Part shown: positions 22,862-36,754 of the stretch, piece by piece
How positions within the stretch are numbered: position 1 is the first letter of the stretch
Layout of the letters: each line of letters starts with the position of its first letter
Assembly (NCBI GenBank): GCA_022577435.1
Contig: JAKOON010000003.1
Span: 5,041,501-5,105,500, forward strand
DNA length: 64,000 nucleotides
Direction: 5' to 3'
Origin: Embiotoca jacksoni
Taxonomy: Eukaryota; Chordata; Actinopteri; Embiotocidae
Notes under the pieces: model-generated
What the model saw: only the letters and a program-made list of their open reading frames with translations
Told to the model about the DNA's origin: nothing
Database searches by the model: none
Program-made: the position numbers and the translations under genes

Positions 22862-25800
22862 TCACCCTGTTTGCATAAAAGTCTCGACAATGTTTTTTTT
22901 TGTTTGTTTGTTTTTGTTTTTGTTTTTCTATTTGGTTCAACTGTGAATGTCCACAGCACAACTGACAACCAAACTGCTCCTGGACGTGCATTCTTTATTA
23001 AAAAGGAAGGTCAAAAGAAGAAAAGCAACAGAGGATCCAGTCATTGCCGTACTGCCGCAGGCGTCACGAATAGCGGCGGCGGCTCGAGCTTCTACAGAAG
23101 CTAGAATAGGCACCACATGCTTCAACCAGGAGTTTCGGATACATCTGTTACCGTATAGTAAAACATGTCTGCAAATATTTGTCGAGGGAATTCAGCAGAT
23201 GGGTCGAACAGAGCTCTGAAAAACAACAGACCACAGAGGACCTCTTTAGACAGTTTGGCCTCGCTGCAGAAGCAGTACACTCCGGTCAGGTGATGGAAAG
23301 AAAACTTGAAGCAGAGCAATAATTCTTAACACACATTAGAAAAAACTGTAGCTGTATAAATAAAAAATAAAAAAAGAGAGAAAAAAAAGAAGTGATTTGT
23401 ATTCAGCAGAAGATTTTCTGTCACTAAGTAGTTACTGTGTAAAAGCTTCTATGAGCACTGTGGCGACCCCGTTTTGTTTTACGGTTAATAACTAACCTCT
23501 GGGGACAGACTAGAGGTTAGGGTGTGTCCTATACGCTGGTTGTTCCCATTTCTCTCAGTAAACAACTTGTGTTTCTTTCTCCCACCTGGCCTTCCTCACA
23601 TCCTTTTCTTTCCCAGTGCAAAGTACACATGTTGACTTCAAGGTCCTTCAGAACGACATGGCAGGCTACAAAGGTTGCACTTACATCAATCATCTTAAAT
23701 CAATTACATTTCTTTGTCACAGCGTTATACAAGGATTTATCCATGGATACATCAATTTAAGACCTTTAGGCCATTCACAATGGGACGATGTCCAGGCAAT
23801 GAAAACATGAATAGGCAGAGGTTTTACATTTCAAACACGCACACTGCATGTTTTCTACATAATGTGAATTTCCCTGCTGACCAGGACTCTACATGGAGTT
23901 TGTTTGCAAGCACTAAAATATACTACGACACAGTTGAACAGGATCTCTCCAAACCAAACAGCACCATGAACATACTGTTTAATACAATTAGAGTTTGGCA
24001 AACTTCCTGGTTCAGTCACAGAAGTTGCAGCTTCTTAACTATCATGATTCTTCAATAAAAATGATTCTGTGTGTAAACACAAATTCTGTGTAAGGTCTTC
24101 AGTCAGTCAGTGACAGGATGACAAATTTATTATTGATGAGATTTAGAAATCAGCAAGGACATTATGGAGTCTTGCTGCCTCCTGCTGTGATGGCGTTGAA
24201 AGCTCCTTATGTTGTTACAACCTTCAACCTTGTTTGGGATGTGTGTTATAAAAAATGACTTGGTAGTGTGAGTATTTGAAAGGGTTGACCCCTACACACA
24301 GAAATCATGGTCAGGCAGTGTCCCTTCAGACAAAAAGTCAGGTGGTGCTGATATTTCTTATGTAAAGTCTTGAAACAAGCATAAGTCCTGCTGGTATCTG
24401 GAGGTGACACATTATCAACACAGAGTACTCGATGGTCCAGCAGAGAGAGTACTGTGTCTATGGCTCATTTAAACAAATATCATCTGTTCTGTTGGCAGGC
24501 CGAACAAAAGAACCTCAAATCTATAACTACTATCATTTAATGTAATGTATGTAAGTCTGACCGGTATGAGTGACAAGGACCTTTATTATAAAGCATAACA
24601 GCAGTTCCACTGCACGTAGGAAACCTGCTCCAAGCAGACATTTACGCTCATCACTCTCTGCAAACCAAAATACCCATTTACTTTACTATATCATCGAATG
24701 ATCACTGGAGTCAGTCTGCTGTGATTGTGTTCAGCCTTGACAGGCCCTTACACTAAATGCACAGTAGAATTCAGAGAGCTCTAAATAATGCATCAGGTTA
24801 TTAAGACCAGATCTGTACTCATTCCAGTCTTCAGCACGCAAAGCCAGGGAACAGGTTTTCAGCTTCGGGCTTCTACTGAATGTCTCACTCTTGAATGATA
24901 TACATATTGTGGTGTACGCTGCTCGGCTGCATCAATCACATCAGTCATTGTGGTAATGATGCAAAATAGTCTGCTCTGTGTGTTACAGCGACATTAAGTC
25001 TAATCACAGAAAAAGTGTGATTAGTTTCCAAGGTCCACAATGAGTCCCGCTCCACGATGGACAAACTAGTATGGATTTTTCATCTGAAGGCTGAGTGATA
25101 GAAGACAGCAGGCGTTTCTCTGTGTCCTTCAGAAGGATCCTGAACGGCTGCATTTCGAGGACGCTACGCCATCAAGTCCCGCCGAAGGACTGTGCTGATT
25201 TCTAGCATCCTGCGATTTTTAACCCAGGACTGAGTTCTTCTATTAGGGAATTTTCAAGGCTGTCCTATGTACACATACAAGCTCAGGACCTTTCCAATAA
25301 CACATACCTAGAATATAGGGACTGTACAACACAGCAGGTGGCTATAATGCTCCGATAGTTGCAATTTGCCATCAAAACAAAGAAGATGGTGGCGAACACA
25401 AAGAAGAACGCACACCTCGTAATGCGAGGACGGCATCTTGCCTCGCCTCTGAAAGATTTGGAGGGCTCAAGCATCCTTTACATAAGAAAACACCCAACAG
25501 AAACTTGTAAAAGGTTTCTACATTAAACCTAAACTATGTCATTCTTTAGAGAATCAATTCCATTTGTTTTGAATTGGTTATTGCAGCAAACGGGACATTC
25601 TGCATTATGCCACTGATTGTATGAGTTCAAAGACTTGGAGTGCAGCAACTGGAAAGAAACAACTATTGAATTCTGCTGTGCTGGAGCTAAAAACCTTTCA
25701 GGTGGTGAACAGATTTGTTGCTCTCTGCAAACAGAAGCAGCATATTTTTGGCAGAAATAAGATCTTAAAAACAAACTGAGGATACAGATGGATGGCGAAA

Positions 25801-28800
25801 AAGGGACTCTTTTCTACAATTTCTCCTCCAAGCCAAACTCTTCAAGAAGCGGCTAACATGCTAAGCATTAATTAGGATGTGATTACTGTTCATTACCTCC
25901 CAATCAAGCCAACTTGTTAACTAAAAGCAAGAAACTTTCACAAGTTTGAGTTAACAAAAAAAAAAGAAGGCGTTAATTTGGGCCACAGCTCACTACGGCT
26001 GAGATCTGTGCCCTGCCATCCAAATCGCACCCTGCCAGAGCTCAGCTCCTCCTTTGTGTGACACAACGTCGCTAACTCTCACACAACTCCTGAAATCCAC
26101 AGTAACACATACAGACAAAGCAAATGTAGAACATCAGGTCATTTCTTTCTTCTTCATTAAACAGGCCATCCCACAGCAGCAGGACTGATGTGTCTCATGA
26201 TTGGAGGATGGCAGTGTGTAACTTCTGTAATTATTTAAATAACCTGACACGGCCTTGTTATCTGACCGTAGTCTGAATGCTTTTCCACATGGCAAACATG
26301 CGAGAAGCTGCACCAGCTGATTCCAAGTTTGGCTGCAAAGCACCATCAAAGTTGTCATGTTTTTTTTTTTTCAGCAGCTAGCCAAATATCAAACTCATAA
26401 TTCAGCAGGTGCTGTAGTTGCATCAGTGCAAAGATATGTCCATTTTTATATGTATTACATGGCAGAAACTTCATTCCTGAACCATTAATTCAACACAATT
26501 AATCAGTCAAACAGCAATGGATTTTGGTATAGGTCTATAACAAGGGTTTGTATTATTGTCCTTTGGGACTTTTTTGAGCTTCTTTTTTTTCTGTCAAAAA
26601 AAAATAATCAGGAAATCAGAGCTCATGATATGTTTTGACTGCAATGGTCTCTGCTCCCACAGTGGCACTTTCTATTGGGCCAGGAACTACTGGGGTGCAA
26701 GTTTGCTTACTTCAACAGTAACAATATTAGTTAGTAATTGAAATGTTAATTTATTGTAATATTAATCATATTTAAACAATTTGGAAGACTCATGAAAAAA
26801 GGAAGTAAAAAGAAAGAGAAAGAGGGTTTTTGGTTAGAAAATAAAAGATAATTTCTAATGTAATTATGCTCTAAACAGAAAATCTGGCAGTAAAAACAAA
26901 GCAAATATTTGTGCCTTTAGAGAAACACATCTAGCGATTGCCTCTTTTTTTTTTTTTACTTTTGTGTTTCCTGTCATCTAATCAAACACAACATGGTGTT
27001 ATTTAGGAACAATAACATCAGGCTACTTCTAAGGTCAACAGAGATAAAAGGGGAAAAAGCAAGGACAATCGTAGTCAGAGAATGACACTGAAAATTGCCC
27101 ATATCCCATGTGAAACGGGGAGATTTGGGGGTAATTAGGGTCGCTCATCTCAGCCGCATGACTAGTGTGTGTAGGAATGACTTAAACCAGCTGAAGAAGG
27201 CAAATCTCTTGAACAACTACTTTAAGATCATTGAGACAGCTCCTGGAAAATACTTTGAATGTGCTCTTTATCTCGAAGCAGTGGTTACAGAGGACGTGTG
27301 TGATTTCACTGCTTTCAATTTAAGGACAAAAAACACAGGTTTAACATTGTAACATTAATTGTTTTTGCTGCAGCAGAATTTCCTCAAGCTTCTGTAATGC
27401 TATAGAGAACATCCCAGGTCGGGATGATTTCACTCTGCTTATGTGTTCATTACCACCTTGCTGCACAGATAGCGTCGATGAGTTGCCGCCTATAGCAATT
27501 TGAATGGCTGTTTGCGTCCAGAGAGAGGAAATGCCAGGCCACGGGAGCGAGCAGCGAGAGTAATGTAGGAGGAGAAAGGGATGCACGAGAGAAACAGGCC
27601 AGGGAGGAGTGTGGAAGAGCGAAGTGGCAGCAGCGGAGTAAAAACCGAGATACAGCAAGAAGGGGAGGGGTGACCTCTTTGTCACAGTGACTTTCTGTGT
27701 CACAACAGCCCACTGTACCTTGCTGGTGGTTGTGGAAATGAGGGAGAAATAATATGAGGAGCAGTCAGTACAGCACTGACTGAAAGAAGGCGATCAACAC
27801 AAACAGACTGTTTTTGGTATTTAAAAAGCTGGCCAAAAATACACTGCCATAAGCCACTTCAATTACGGGCTAGATATAAATACATGTCTCATCTCTGACA
27901 GCCCTCATCTTGAGGAGGATCAGGGGAAAAATAAATTTGCTTTTCAAGTTAGAATAACATTTATGGCATGATGTATTTCTGCTGGTCCTCCTTCAGTCCC
28001 ATTTTAAAATCAAGGACCAGTTGTTTTGTATGTGTGAAAACTGATATTTTTTTTAATCTTAACGCAGGTTTCTTTCAGGCAGGAACCCTAAAGATTCAAG
28101 GGACTGATATGTTGGAGGTTGGAAGCAGAGTTTAGTCACATGGTTCAATCACCACACCCTCCTCCTCACCCAGTGAGCGAGATGAGCTGAGTGACGGTCT
28201 CTCAAAAAGAAACAAATGTCTTTTGTCGTTCCAACTGGCCACTTACAAGGTGCAGTTAAAAGACGGTTATACAGGGGGGGGACACACACATTTTTAGACG
28301 ATCTCTCCAGGGAGACATTGATACACACTATTACACATGATAACTGCCACAAATAGTTGAATAAAAAAAATGAAAGTAAAGTTTAGTACAATGCCTTCAG
28401 CTCTTCACTCCAACGTACAGCTGGCCAATCGGGGCTTTGAAGGGCATGTGAGTTTTGGACACCTTCGCATCATCTGACTTATAGTTTGAATTGACCATAG
28501 ATCTCGTTTAACACTGAAGGCCATAACAGTTATTCAGTTTTAGTGGTTGGTCAAGGGAATTAGGGACAATTAATATTTCCCCAATTAATAAATGTCTGAC
28601 CAGCAGTCCAACAGCAGACTTTCAATTACAACAATATAAAACAGATAAAGCAGCATATCTTGATTTGAATTCATTAATTATTTGATTCTATAGAGATAAA
28701 GTTTGAGAAAAGAATTGATCACAGTGTAAAAGAAGCACCTTTTGCACTGACTGCACCTTTCTCTCCACGATGTAATAATCCTCACATTAGAAGTAATTCA

Positions 28801-31301
28801 TCGACTTTATCTGAGAAATCAAATGATAAAAAAAAGAAAGGCAAAAGCAAAGAGCACTGGTAGACTGGTAGTTTGGAGGTCTGACAAACACGGCGGCAGT
28901 GGCCGATGAGCAAGAGATGAGGCCGGCTGTAATTATGCACTGTACCACAAACTGACTACAGGATGTCATTTTAACTGGGTGGTGAAAGATGCAAAATAAA
29001 GACATTCCCCCCAATTTTGGTGGCAGTTGGAGGAGAGGCTAGGGAGTTTCCCCTTCCTTTTATCCAACAGACTAGCTGAGGGAGAACAAGTGCTACTTAG
29101 CATGCAGTGACTCATCGTTTCCTCCTGTGATTTTTTTCACATTATGGCTGAAATGACACGCATGTTTCATATAATCCAGGGACTGATATTATAACCAGTC
29201 CCAGGTTGGATTTAAAGATATGACACTGTCTGCAGAAGACTTAATGCTCCACAGTTGGGGAAGTCATCAATTCTAAAGATAAATGGTCTAGTGCTGTTGG
29301 CGGTCTGGCCTGAATTAAGATCAACACGTCTGAGAAAGCCCACATCTTGTCATATAACATAATATCCTTACAACCTAAATCTAACCTACACCCCATACAA
29401 ATTCCAGTGATTAAATATTTATTAATAAACACCTGGCTGGATCTGAACTCAGTGTGGCATTGAAGGCAAATCCCACCAAAGTTTGCATAACATCCTCAGA
29501 AAATGACACAAGGCCTACCACATTTATCAGTGTAAACTGTTAGCACCATCTGCATCTCTGGGTCCCTAAAGGATACCTTTGATTTACTTGCACCTTCTAA
29601 TTAGTTGACATTTGATGTCAATCAGTGCGTAATTTGGTCTCGACTACAGATGGTGCAAATCTGAGGAAGAGCAGAGTCACTTGTTAGGAGCTAATATGAG
29701 GTGTAGTAACACTTTAAAATTATGATTTCTATGCGTGAAGAGCAACGCTGTTTTAATACAGTGATGTATGCATCTGTGTTTTCCTGCATGAATCTGTGTT
29801 CTCCTGCTGCAGTTAATGTATCTACAGGGAGCTACTGTGAGATATTCATACAGGGATTAGTGCCAATGTGGACTATGACACGGGTCCAGTACCACTCATA
29901 AGGTAACTTATTTCCTTCTGTTCTACTGGCCACTTGATTTCCAGCTGCATCACAAGTATGTGATTATCAAACAGGAGAGTGGTCATTGGTTTTTGCTGTC
30001 AGGTGGCCTGCTATTTACAGAAGAAAACATAACTGAGACCTCAGCTGTGGAAAAGATTTGGAGCACAGCCCAGATGTTAGATTAACTTTCATCAAAGTCA
30101 ATATTAAGTGATTATAAAAACCCACCCTCAACCCACGCCCACCATCTAACAAACCTAATTAAGTGGTGCCATTAGTGGCCTGGGCATTGAGATGAAAATG
30201 TGATCGAGGACAGGGCAAGATCTAACAAAGTGAGTAAAGGGGAGGATCCAGAAAGCATTTCAAGGGGGGGATCAATTTAAGTGCACACAGACGTGCAGAA
30301 GAGCAAGGGGAAAGCGGGAAATAAAAAACCTCTGGCATCATATCCCAAGAATGTCAGTAATGAGCTTACAGACCACATCCCAACACATAAGAGTCAGAGT
30401 CAGAATCACATCCAGACCTATAACAGCACTGGAAGAAAGACAGGGATTGCTGTGGAACGCTTGTGTGCGAGGAGGCGGCCCCGTATGACAGTCCAATGAG
30501 CATCCTCCATCCACATCACATGACGCAATCCCACAAATGGTTCTGAAATTGTTCCATGCTGCCAAAAGTTTCTCTTAAGGGGAAAAAAACACAGCAAAAG
30601 AGTGGGAGAAAGATATAAAGGAGGAAAAAAAGAGGGCGAGAGAGGACAGAGGGAAGTAGTTGAGAGAGTTGGAGGGAGAAGGGAGAAAACATAAGGTGAT
30701 GTGTTTTACTGCATACCTCAGGCTGGGTCACTACGAGTACAGAGGAGACATAAAACAAATCAGATCTGGAATGACCCGGGCTGCAGAGAGAACGGGGCAA
30801 CAACAGGCAAACATGGCCTTGTCATTCACACATAGAAGCACATAAAAGCTCACAATAAAGCAAAAAAAGGTGATCTAAAGGTAAATGTAGAGGAGGAGGA
30901 AGCTGGGGATAAAGAAAAAAAAAAGCATCATCAAAAGTAAACAGGTCCTGGGATTACTGAAAGTTTTATTAAAATTAAAAAATTAAAATCTTTTTTGGTT
31001 CAGAAATTTCCCTCGGAAAAAAAACAGTAAATGGCAGCAACAGAGAGACGAAAGAAAACAATGGACAAAAAAGACAATGTGGAACAACAAAGTGGACAAA
31101 CTGAGTCTGTAATGCAGCTAAACAACTGGCTGAGCAGACTAGTCCAGTCCTGTCTCTTAGCTTCCCTCTCTTTCATTCTCCCTCCCGCAGCCTCCACGGG
31201 TCTATCTCATGCTCTTTTCCTACGATCACAGGGAGCATGTTACAGCAGCAGTAATAGCACATGACAAGGTGACCTGTGCCCCACACAGGATGGGCTAAAC
31301 T

Positions 31302-31322
31302 GGGGTGGGGGTGGGGTGGGGG
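31302..31322 (+). other. G-quadruplex motif
   Basis: Four runs of 4-5 G separated by single T (G4-T-G5-T-G4-T-G5). Single-nucleotide loops predict a very stable parallel quadruplex. It is within the inferred first large intron of vdr, on the non-template (plus) side. Confidence 0.8.
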
Positions 31323-31579
31323 TACCACGTCCCGTGTCCAACCCTATGGTCTCTGTACACTCCCCTCCTCCCTCCCTCCCCCCGAAATCCAGGCCCCACT
31401 ACTGGCCAGCAAGGGGAGAGAGAGGCAGTGACTGCAGCACTGCCCCCTTATGCTGGGCCCCTTGCTGGACTCTGGAGAGGGAAAAGAGCCGAGGCAGGGA
31501 GAGGCCCACTCAAACACACACCGAAAGTCCTGTTTATGTCTATGCTGAATTCGACACAGAATGCACATTCTCCAGCGCT

Positions 31580-31614
<35 letters not shown>

Positions 31615-31624
31615 ACGCACACGC
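31580..31624. repeat. (CA)n microsatellite with GCAC interruptions
   Basis: About 45 bp of CA with CGCA variants. Confidence 0.9.
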
Positions 31625-33451
31625 GCTAAAAGCCAACAGGACAGAACCGGACAGACAACAGACATGTGGGTGAGGTGGGTGCAGAAACACTTAGGCCACA
31701 AGTCAAGTTATATAACGACCATAAAACGCTGTCTCTCTGACAGGAAATACTTCTATTAGAAACGTAAACTCCAAGAAATGACTGGCATTTGTATTTCTAA
31801 TAAAAAAAAATTTAAAAAAAAGGTGGAAAAAATATACACTCACACTAAAATGTCATATTCGAACCATTTACACACCGAGATTCATTTAACAGGAAATAAA
31901 AAGGAACTGCCCTCGATATCAAACAGTGACATTCATGTATTTTGCGTTTCAAGAACCATTTTTTCTGCATGGCTTGCTCTCTATATACAACAAACATTAC
32001 CCGTGTAATGTGTTTGGCCTAGAAACCATCAACCACAGGAGGTAATTGAGGACCTGAAGACATTAGGGAGAATTTAACACTTCATTAGTCTCAAAGGCAA
32101 CTGAACATATGTGGAAAACGGCACGCATGCACATAGGTCTACAAGTAGGTCTTTACAGTTAAGTCCAACAGCCACTTTTTTTCTATAGGGTCACATGTAA
32201 GAGGAAGCAACCAATTACTGTAGTCACAAAAGGGGGACGGAGGTAGGGTACTTCGGTGTATAAGAGACCTAATGGACTGTACCATCACCACGACATACTG
32301 CTCCATAAACAACCTGCTACAACTCGGCCCATTTTGAAGGTTCCCGTCACAGATCTATGCTCCGTCCTACGACTAAAGTGATCAGAATAACACCCCCACT
32401 TGGTCTTCATTTGGATAAATAACACTACTCGCCAGTACATTTTCAGATCATTTTAAATCGGAACACATTTGGTTATTGATCTTATGTCAGCTAAAATGTT
32501 GAGAAGTTAAACGCCATTCATTTTTCTAAATCAGTGAAGCAGGTGATACACAAACATATACACCCAGTACATGCATTTGCTATTTCTCAGCAGAAATGGA
32601 TCGACGTGAGACATTTAACATTTGAGCTCACTGGGAAAACAGGCAGGGATATATAACCCCTTGCTGTTACTTGTACTTCATCCCTTCAAATGGGCTTTCA
32701 AGTGATGAGCAGCGGAGAGGGAGGAGATGGAGCTTGTTTGAATTTCAGACTTAAAAGAGGGACGGGAGGCGTATAGTGATTAATGATGTCATTATGATCT
32801 GGTGGCTCAACCATGGCTCAACCATGACTATTGAAGTCAGTGCTTGTGGTGTAAAAACGAAAGGGCTCGTAGAAATATAAATAATTTGACTCAGCAATGG
32901 TGTATGTTGTGTTTAAACTCCTTCCATGAAAAGATTACAGCAGTACAGTACAAGCAAAGACAGGTGAGCAGTTTTCTGCGCTGTAGGGCTGAGGTCACTG
33001 CTGCTTATCAGTATCTCATTATGTCTTTACAGACACTATAATACGGAGGGGATATTACAGTGTGCATAATGTGACAAGGCAGGTAGCAGATCATATATCT
33101 GTAAATATCTAACTTTTAATGTAAACCATTAAAAACTGTGTTCTCATTTGGACAGAAAACAATGCTCTTTACTTAAATAGATTGTATTGCCAAATTTTCA
33201 GTTTAGCTTCTTGTCCAGTCTTGGTCCTTTGGTGTTTTGAGTGTCACAGCTTTACAGGACACATTAAATTAACCCAGAGAGAGCTTATTCCTCTGAGGTT
33301 TATTTACACATTAAATAAGTGAATGAAATACAAAACGTGAGTAGAAATATTTAATTTCAAAGTAACAAAAGTTAGAGTTCATCCACTCAGGTATAGACAA
33401 TTTACACAGGTGCATATTTGCCAGGTGTGACATGAAAGCAAAGTGTCTTAC

Positions 33452-33529
33452 CTGGGGTTTTAGCATGCCCTTGCACAAGAGGTAAGACTTGAAACCCTTC
33501 CTTCAGTTTTTTCCCGAAGTTGTTAAATC
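33452..33529 (-). other. vdr: Probable noncoding second exon of vdr
   Basis: A 78-bp block with a pyrimidine-rich acceptor (TTTTGTATTGAACAG) and a consensus donor CCCCAG|GTAAGA, same strand as vdr and upstream of its first coding exon. Joined to 21,993, its open frame terminates in TGA exactly at the vdr ATG, so it would be untranslated leader. Membership in vdr is inferred from strand, position and splice signals; no transcript evidence is available. Confidence 0.5.
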
Positions 33530-33803
33530 CTGTTCAATACAAAAGCAAAAATGGTATGTCGCAAGTCACTGATTGGGCCTCTTACCCAGTACCTGACCTG
33601 CAGTTGCTCTGTTTATGTAACGCTGAACTATTTTCAACAGCAACATACACACTCGGTGGTCAGCATATATATCAGTGAGGCAAGTACTTGGGCAAACAGC
33701 GTGACAAAACGACATCGTTAAAGTGTTATTGTCCGAGTTCTTGAGCAACAGAAATCACGATAACTCAACTTTAACATTCCTCCTGTGCATGCGACTTTCA
33801 TAC

Positions 33804-34026
33804 CTTTGCTCAACTTTTCCCCATCAAGACCCGAGTTGCTTGTAATCCTCTTTAGTAGTCGCACGTCGTCGTCCTCATGCTCTTGCAAAGTGTCCCCTCC
33901 ATGTTGACTTAAGGGATAGGGTAGCTTAAAGGAGAGAGAAACGCCGCGTACACTAAACTCAGAAGTGTGAGGAGACGAGTGTGGAGAACACGTCAAACTC
34001 GTACGCCCTTCTAGACGTTGGCTCAC
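33804..34026 (-). other. vdr: Probable first exon of vdr (5' boundary unknown)
   Basis: The donor GCAAAG|GTATGA at 33,804 is strong and the sequence lies in the CpG-rich promoter zone. The 5' boundary given is only nominal; transcription could start anywhere up to about 34.25 kb. It contains a 16-codon upstream ORF (33,902-33,852). Confidence 0.42.
33852..33902 (-). CDS. Upstream ORF, 16 codons, in candidate vdr exon 1
   Basis: ATG at 33,902-33,900 reads MEGTLCKSMRTTTCDY then TAA at 33,854-33,852. It would lie in the 5' leader of the predicted vdr mRNA and could dampen translation. Coding potential of the peptide itself is unproven. Confidence 0.3.
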   Translation of the reverse strand: MEGTLCKSMRTTTCDY

Positions 34027-34492
34027 ACAGCGGCGGTGGTAGTAGCTAACGTTAGCGTGGCTAGCTGGCTGCTTTAACCCTAAAACGCGGCTCCAAGTTC
34101 AGCCAGCTTATTAACCGCTGTGCGGCAGCGGGCGACGAACATCCAGCGGGAAAAAAACGGCTGAGAAGCAGCTGTGTATTACTGACGGGCAAACGCACGC
34201 GCTAACATGAACGAAACTCAATTGCACCTGCGTAGTCCGAGGAGAAATAGGCTATCCCTTCTTCTTCAGGACCCAAATAGATGGCCATTACTTTTTTGTT
34301 ATGCACCGCCCCCTCCATGGGACCTCTACGGGGAAGAGGGATTTCCCCCCCAGCCCCTACGGTAACCAATCACCGGTGGGCTCAGCGTGTCTTCTTTGTT
34401 GCGGTTGGTAACGCTCATAGTACCCCGGCTCTGATTAGTCGGCTCTGGTGCTCGTAACTCAAAGGGCCGCCCCCTCAAATAGGGGTGTGTCG

Positions 34493-34500
34493 TGACGTCA
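34493..34500. promoter_or_regulatory. Palindromic CRE (TGACGTCA)
   Basis: Perfect 8-bp CREB/ATF consensus in the CpG-rich region about 0.5 kb upstream of candidate vdr exon 1. A second identical copy at 906-913 has no promoter context. Confidence 0.45.
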
Positions 34501-34899
34501 GAGGTAACGAAGAGGTAAACAACTTTGACCGCGTGAGGTTTAAAGCAACATCGTTTTGTCTCTGATCTCTGAATCAGTGGAGACCCGGTGAGAGGATTAC
34601 CGTGCTAACATTAGATACGGTGTGCGCTCTCAATGAGGCCTTGTTTTCATCTGCACCCGGGTGCCTTTGTTTGCAGCAGCACGCGCCGGGCATTACATGG
34701 CACATTTTAACAAGCCACAACACCATTACAATCGCTATCACGCCGTTGAAACAGTAACACGAGTTCTGTCGGGCTCTCAATCGTCCATTTTATGCAATGT
34801 GCGTCACAATTTCTTCGACACTTTTGCAAATGTGTGCAGTGAGGCGTGCGTATCGGAGGGGTGTGTCTACTCTGCAGTACGGTGGTAGGCTGGGAGGCG

Positions 34900-36754
34900 A
34901 TGCCGCTGCATGGCGATGTTGCCATATATTTGCATTTCATGAGAGATTGTCGAGCATGCTAAAAATAGACGATTAAACAACAACTGCGCTGCATGGTCAA
35001 ATACTGTAGGTTGTTTTTCAAAAAATCCATAATTTTTCCACCTGATAATTAATTCATTTCTGTGACATTTGTTAATAACGGCGCTGTTTACATATGATCT
35101 CCGGTATGTGGCTGAAATAGTGTGTGTGTGTGTGTGTGTGCGAGTGTGGTATTAGGCCCAGCGGAGGGGGCTTGGGTGAAGGTCAGAGGTGTGTCTATAA
35201 TGTAAACACTGTAAAGGCCTCAGATAAGAAGGGGAGAGGGAAAGAGAGAGGAGGGCCCCATCCGGTCCCATACATCCTTTTCCAACCAATAATGAAAACA
35301 AGAGGTAGATCCTTGCAGATTGTAAAGAGATTACAGACCTCATTGTTGCAAATTATTGTGCATTTCTCATGATTTAACAGAAGCCGCCTTTCAAGCAATT
35401 TACAGTAATGTCTGGCGTTTTACAAGGTTTATGTTTCGTATAATATAATCCTGCAGTAATGCATTTTACACCATAGATCACAAAGGGAACCATTGTACTA
35501 TTTCTATCTCATCTCCTACATCATCTTTGAATGATATTGTAAAATTGTCTTTATTTAAGTTTGAAAATATATTTAAAACTGCAACAGCATAGCACCATAG
35601 AGCCAATGTGAAATCAGATAATGGCAGTAATAAAATTTCATAGTTTATTGCATTTTACAATTTACAATATGCCTGAACAAGCTACCTCTGTGTCTGTGTA
35701 TCAGATATTTTGCAGCCTTACAGGCCTTCTGTTCATCCCTGCATTGAGATCACGGTGCTGGAGCTACAGTATGATGTGCACTGCTGTTCTGCTCTCCAAA
35801 TCACCTGCTAGCATTGCTTTGCCTCCACAACGACAAGAATTTTTACAACAAACATTCCCTAGATATTTTAGTCCATTCCACATTAGACAGCTACACATTT
35901 TGTACCCACTGTTTGGGTAAGGAGTGCAGACAACTCAACAATTAAGCTCGCATCATAAACCCCAAGTGTACATGTGCAAAGTTCACTGTCAACTTGTTTA
36001 TGCCAGTTTTGCGTTCTATTTGCACCTAAGAATTAGCATTTCTTGAGCCCGTCAGCACCTCAGACATGTGTCATAAGCTTATTAACTATTGATTCATGTC
36101 CAGTTTCTGGGAGTAAACTGTGTGGGTGTTGGTTCATGCTCATGGAGAGTTGATTCTTGTCCTGTGGCCTGGCTTAGCACCAGCTCTGGATCAAGCCATT
36201 CTGCTAACGGGGATTTATTTGGCTCCACACCACCCATGTCAGACATGTATCCTGGCCCGGCCATTTTGTGTCCTCAGATACTCTGGCCCTGAACACTGGG
36301 CTGGCTTGCTGTTTGGAAATCAGGAGAGTGGAAATCATAAATCTGAAACACTTGGCCGACTAAAACGATGGGAATTAGTATTTGTGGCACTGTTGCAGAC
36401 ACATAAATAACAACCATAGTAGCAGAGTTCACACTGGAATATGGCATGGGACAGCCACATTTGACTTTAGGCTCTTTCGTACCGCAAGACGGACACAGGA
36501 CATGTAAACATCAGCTGAACACACACATCACATTCAAGCTGTGTTGTGACACTGTATTTTGAAGATGTAAAGTGGGACATTTGAAATACCGTTGATGCAT
36601 TATAACACTTAGTCGAAAGTAATAAACTGAAGTGGACATCCTTGGCAGTCTTGAGTACAATTGCAGCCCAGCTGTATGTCACAAAGCTGCCTCTCTCCCT
36701 CACAAATTGAACAAACTTCACATGTTTTGGGAATTACAGTAAGAACCTGTATGT
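34900..36754. other. Intergenic, nothing recognised
   Basis: A short (GT)n tract near 35,120 and chance ORFs only. Confidence 0.6.

Larger units (their letters stand above)
21994..33451. other. Large inferred vdr 5' intron
   Basis: 11.5 kb between the probable noncoding exon 2 and the start-codon exon. Contains the G-quadruplex at 31,302, small repeats and many A-runs. A donor-like CAGCAAG|GTACAG on the minus strand near 27,718 could mark an unproven alternative leader exon. No coding region recognised. Confidence 0.5.
33800..34900. promoter_or_regulatory. vdr: CpG-rich promoter region upstream of vdr
   Basis: CG dinucleotides are visibly concentrated compared with the AT-rich flanks. The region holds GC-rich runs, a CCAAT box near 34,366 and a full CRE palindrome at 34,493. 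It precedes the candidate vdr first exon on the minus strand. A splice-donor-like CCCG|GTGAGA on the plus strand near 34,587 leaves divergent transcription possible. Confidence 0.5.
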
